This document shows, in pieces, positions 6,762 through 8,769 of a stretch of DNA of 8,769 bases; the stretch's first letter is position 1, and each line of letters starts with the position of its first letter. The position numbers and the translations under genes were made by a program. Source of the stretch: Chloroflexota bacterium (GTDB lineage: Bacteria; Chloroflexota; Limnocylindria; P2-11E); contig VBGS01000100.1 of the NCBI GenBank assembly GCA_005889445.1, positions 1 to 8,769 of the forward strand. The letters run 5' to 3'. The notes under the pieces are model-generated. The model did not search any database and was not told the origin of the DNA. It saw only the letters and a program-made list of their open reading frames with translations.

Positions 6762-7167
6762 GACCACGAAGATCGAACGATCCGAAGCGGCGAGCTACCT
6801 TCGCAAGGCGATGCAATTTCTCGCCGAAGCCGACACAGCAGCGACGGCCAATCGACCAGATGCTGCGATGCTTTGCGCCATCCACGCTGCGATCAGCGCA
6901 GCTGACGCGGTCACGATCGGTCTGTCACAGCTTCGCTCGACCGATCCCAACCACGCAGCGGCAGCCGAGCTGCTCCGGTCTGCGGGGCGGGGCGCCGAGG
7001 AATTCGAAGCGCGGGCCAAGCAGCTGAGCGCGCTCATACAGAAAAAGAATCTTGTCGAGTACGAAGGTCGCGGCGCGAGGGTCTCGGATGCCGAGGATGC
7101 GTGCAAGCGCGCCCGCCGAATCGTGGAGTGGTCTGCGACAACCCTTAAGGACAGCGCTACCCGATGA
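6754..7167 (+). CDS. HEPN-like helical protein paired with MNT (putative toxin)
   Basis: 137 residues from GTG 6754, which overlaps the MNT stop (GTGGGTAA, 8 nt). A weak GGGA sits 7 nt upstream. The protein is predicted almost entirely helical. YLRKAMQFLAEADTAATANR (15-34) and LCAIHAAISAADAVTIGL (40-57) form the first helical pair. AKQLSALIQKKNLVEYEGR (88-106) is followed by EDACKRARRIVEWSATTL. I recognise this as the HEPN type represented by SAV_6107-like proteins. HEPN toxins normally carry an R-X4-6-H ribonuclease motif. Here the corresponding stretch is KKNLVEYEGR (97-106) with no His, so RNase activity is uncertain. Genetic pairing with a GSX10DXD nucleotidyltransferase is the standard MNT-HEPN arrangement. 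Its stop overlaps the pirin start as ATGA. It could be an inactive or altered HEPN, or a substrate-binding partner rather than a toxin. Confidence 0.78.
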   Translation: MGKTTKIERSEAASYLRKAMQFLAEADTAATANRPDAAMLCAIHAAISAADAVTIGLSQLRSTDPNHAAAAELLRSAGRGAEEFEARAKQLSALIQKKNLVEYEGRGARVSDAEDACKRARRIVEWSATTLKDSATR

Positions 7168-7895
7168 CGATCGTTCTGCGCCCGCGCGCTTCGCTCTACC
7201 ATGCCGAAGGCGGCTGGTTCAGCGCCAACTGGCACTTCAGCTTCGATCAGTACTCGGACGAGCACAACATGGGGATCGGCGACCTCCGCGTTTTCAACGA
7301 CGATCGCCTCGTCCCGGGCGCAGCCTGGCCGATGCATCCGCACCGCGACATCGAGGGCATCACCTACGTCGCCGAAGGCACCTTCGAGCACGCCGACTCA
7401 CGAGGGAACGGCGGAGTCCTACCGCCAGGCTCAGTGCAGCGCGCGACCCTCGGATCCGGGATGCAGCACTCCGAGCGCAACGGCTCCAAGACCGAGCCGA
7501 TGCGCTTCATCCAGATGTGGATCATGCCGTCGCGCCGCAACCTCGAGCCGTCGATCGAGCAGCGTTCCTTTAGCGCCGCGTCGCGCCGGAACGTTCTGAA
7601 GCTCGTGCTCGTTCCCGCGGCCGGTTACGGCCAGGACGGCGCCCCAAGCGCGGCCGACGCGGTGACCGTCCATCAGGACGCCGCGGTCTACGCCGGGCTG
7701 CTCGATCCGAGCGCAAACGTCCGGCACACCTTCCGCCAGGGGTTCGGCGGATACCTCTTCGTCGTCCACGGGTCACTCGAGCGCCCGGTTCTCGATGAGG
7801 GCGGTGCGGCCAAGATCTCGGGTGAGCGCGAGATCGATCTGCAGGCCGGCTCCACCGGCGCGGAAATCCTGCTCGTCGAGACGCGCGTCCGCTAA
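7164..7895 (+). CDS. Pirin-family bicupin (YhhW/quercetinase-like)
   Basis: 243 residues. The N-terminal cupin carries the pirin metal site: His58 and His60 (MHPHRDIEG), His102 and Glu104 (SGMQHSERN). These are offset by one from His57, His59, His101 and Glu103 of Escherichia coli YhhW. Other family marks are DLRVFNDDRLVPG, the GTFEHADS turn and IQMWIMP. The second cupin spans about 145-243 and lacks such ligands, as is usual. Family members bind iron or another divalent metal; some act as quercetin 2,3-dioxygenases, others as redox-responsive regulators. The natural substrate cannot be read from sequence. The ATG overlaps the HEPN stop by 4 nt, so translation is likely coupled. An AAGGA lies at 7147-7151, 12 nt upstream, rather far. 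The gene converges on the PPOX gene, and their stop codons overlap. Confidence 0.93.
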   Translation: MTIVLRPRASLYHAEGGWFSANWHFSFDQYSDEHNMGIGDLRVFNDDRLVPGAAWPMHPHRDIEGITYVAEGTFEHADSRGNGGVLPPGSVQRATLGSGMQHSERNGSKTEPMRFIQMWIMPSRRNLEPSIEQRSFSAASRRNVLKLVLVPAAGYGQDGAPSAADAVTVHQDAAVYAGLLDPSANVRHTFRQGFGGYLFVVHGSLERPVLDEGGAAKISGEREIDLQAGSTGAEILLVETRVR

Positions 7896-8287
7896 AGACC
7901 CCAGGACGTCACGCTCTCGATGCGCAGGGCAATGACCTCAGCGAACTCCTCGTCGCGGTATTGCTCGAACTTCCGGCGCAGCAACACGCGTGCGCGCTTC
8001 AGCTCGCTCCCGCCGCGGACGACCCTGGCGCGCGCGAGCGCGACCAGCCCTCGCAACCGATCCCAGTCTTCGAAATAGTCGTCGCACTCGATCGAGGCGC
8101 GGTGCCGCCCGCGAAGGTTCTTCGCCGTCAACCCCGAGGTCGCCACGTAGGCAGTCCGGGTCGCCGGATCGAAGGCGTGACAGAGCGGTGCGACGTGGGG
8201 CTGACCCTGGCGATCGACGGAACCCACGCGACAAACGCGCGCTCGGGCAATGAAGCGCTTCTCGACTTGCGATAACCGTGAACGCAT
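7892..8287 (-). CDS. PPOX-class split-barrel oxidoreductase, probably F420- or flavin-dependent
   Basis: 131 residues from ATG at 8287. A GTG at 8290 directly before it is also possible, but the GGAGGTGA site is spaced better for the ATG (6 nt). The protein shows the split-barrel pattern: FIARARVCRVGSVDRQGQPH (12-31), PLCHAFDPATRTAYVATSG, TAKNLRGRHRASIECDDY (54-71) and EDWDRLRGLVALARARVV (73-90), ending with VIALRIESVTSWGL. The DDYxEDWxRLR stretch and the C-terminal SVTSWG are what I recall from the Rv0121 group of PPOX proteins, annotated as probable F420-dependent enzymes. FMN or another deazaflavin/flavin cofactor is the alternative. It should be a soluble, likely dimeric oxidoreductase; the substrate is unknown. 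Its TAG stop overlaps the TAA of the pirin gene on the opposite strand. It is divergent from the DUF2231-type gene. Confidence 0.88.
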   Translation of the reverse strand: MRSRLSQVEKRFIARARVCRVGSVDRQGQPHVAPLCHAFDPATRTAYVATSGLTAKNLRGRHRASIECDDYFEDWDRLRGLVALARARVVRGGSELKRARVLLRRKFEQYRDEEFAEVIALRIESVTSWGL

Positions 8288-8293
8288 CACTGG

Positions 8294-8301
8294 TCACCTC
8301 C
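8294..8301 (-). promoter_or_regulatory. Strong ribosome binding site of the PPOX gene
   Basis: On the minus strand GGAGGTGA, an extended match to the anti-Shine-Dalgarno sequence, lies 6 nt before ATG 8287 and only 3 nt before GTG 8290. It therefore favours the ATG. Confidence 0.75.
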
Positions 8302-8323
8302 ACATTTGCGCAAGAATGGCGGC

Positions 8324-8769
8324 GTGGGCAGCCCTCGGAATACCGCCGGTCACGCGGTGGTCCGGAACTGGAAATGGCTCGATCCGTTCGCGGACTTCTT
8401 CGGCGCGATCGTCACCGGTTTCTACAAGATCCCCGGAACCCATCCGATCAAGACGCTGCTCCACGGCACCTGGCCGCTGCATCACCCGCTCCATCCGGCG
8501 GTCACCGACCTCACTATCGGCGGCTACACCGCTACGGCCGCCGTCGATGTTCTGTTCCTGCTGACGCGCGAGCCAGGGCTTCTGCGAGCTGCCGACTTCC
8601 TACTCATCGGGTCCTTCGCGACGTCGCTCGTCTCGATCGTCTCGGGTCTGACCGACTGGAACGCGACCTACGGCGAGGAGCGGCGGACCGGGATGCTCCA
8701 CGGGCTGCTCATGGTCGGCGCCTCGATCTTCTTCGTGGTCTCGCTTTGGCTGCGGATCGGCGGGGGCCC
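8324..8769 (+). CDS. DUF2231-type multi-pass membrane protein (partial, C-terminus off window)
   Basis: The frame is open to the right edge: 148 codons from GTG 8324. After a soluble N-terminus with FADFFGAIVTGFYKIPG come the DUF2231 marks LHHPLHPAVTDLTIGGYTAT (52-71) and VSGLTDWNATYGEERRTGML (106-125). Three membrane segments are visible at about 60-81, 88-109 and 123-145, with His-rich loops (HHPLHP, MLHG) that could bind metal or heme. In related proteins this domain is often joined to, or next to, a Rieske 2Fe-2S domain, so a redox role at the membrane is plausible; that part would lie beyond the window. The start is uncertain: TTG 8306 and GTG 8357 are alternatives, and none has a clear ribosome binding site. 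It is divergent from the PPOX gene with about 36 nt between starts. Confidence 0.82.
   Translation, partial: MGSPRNTAGHAVVRNWKWLDPFADFFGAIVTGFYKIPGTHPIKTLLHGTWPLHHPLHPAVTDLTIGGYTATAAVDVLFLLTREPGLLRAADFLLIGSFATSLVSIVSGLTDWNATYGEERRTGMLHGLLMVGASIFFVVSLWLRIGGG

Noticed and set aside
8250..8564. Plus-strand frame of 104 codons near the right end
   Set aside because: Out of frame with the DUF2231-type protein and Ser/Arg-rich; it is a shadow of that gene and of the PPOX 5' end.

Overview
The window is a gene-dense stretch of high-GC bacterial DNA. It uses many GTG starts, has very short gaps and contains several start/stop overlaps. No rRNA, tRNA, CRISPR array, insertion sequence or phage gene is visible. 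Two protein families here are ones I associate mainly with Chloroflexota: the TPR protein with a trailing conserved domain, and the large zinc-ribbon DNA-methylase-like protein. High GC, a PRC-barrel/MgtE_N protein and a probable F420-type PPOX protein fit an uncultured Chloroflexota lineage or a close relative. This assignment is inferred from remembered family resemblance, not from a search.

Left part (1-6083). A partial minus-strand gene for a PRC-barrel plus MgtE-N-type divalent-cation protein runs off the left edge. It is divergent from a plus-strand run of four genes: a TPR protein with a very acidic tail; a lipoprotein with a SPOR-like domain followed by a beta-propeller (overlapping the TPR gene by 4 nt); a 798-residue DNA-methylase-like protein whose SAM-binding and catalytic motifs look eroded; and a canonical thioredoxin. 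The first three are tightly packed and probably co-transcribed. Thioredoxin follows after 39 nt with its own strong ribosome binding site.

Middle part (6084-7895). A short promoter/operator region holds two directly abutting 20-bp copies of a palindromic element that run into the start codon of the next gene. That gene encodes a winged-helix domain fused to a minimal nucleotidyltransferase (MNT). An overlapping gene encodes a small all-helical HEPN-like protein. The pair looks like an MNT-HEPN toxin-antitoxin-type module. The HEPN ORF overlaps, as ATGA, the start of a pirin-family bicupin gene, so a redox/metal enzyme appears translationally coupled to the module. GC content dips over the MNT-HEPN pair, which suggests it was acquired separately.

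Right part (7892-8769). The pirin gene converges, with overlapping stop codons, on a minus-strand PPOX/split-barrel flavin- or F420-dependent oxidoreductase gene. That gene is divergent from a partial multi-pass membrane protein of the DUF2231 type, which runs off the right edge.

The least ordinary pieces are the MNT-HEPN-pirin operon with its tandem operator, and the operon built around the apparently inactive methylase-like protein.
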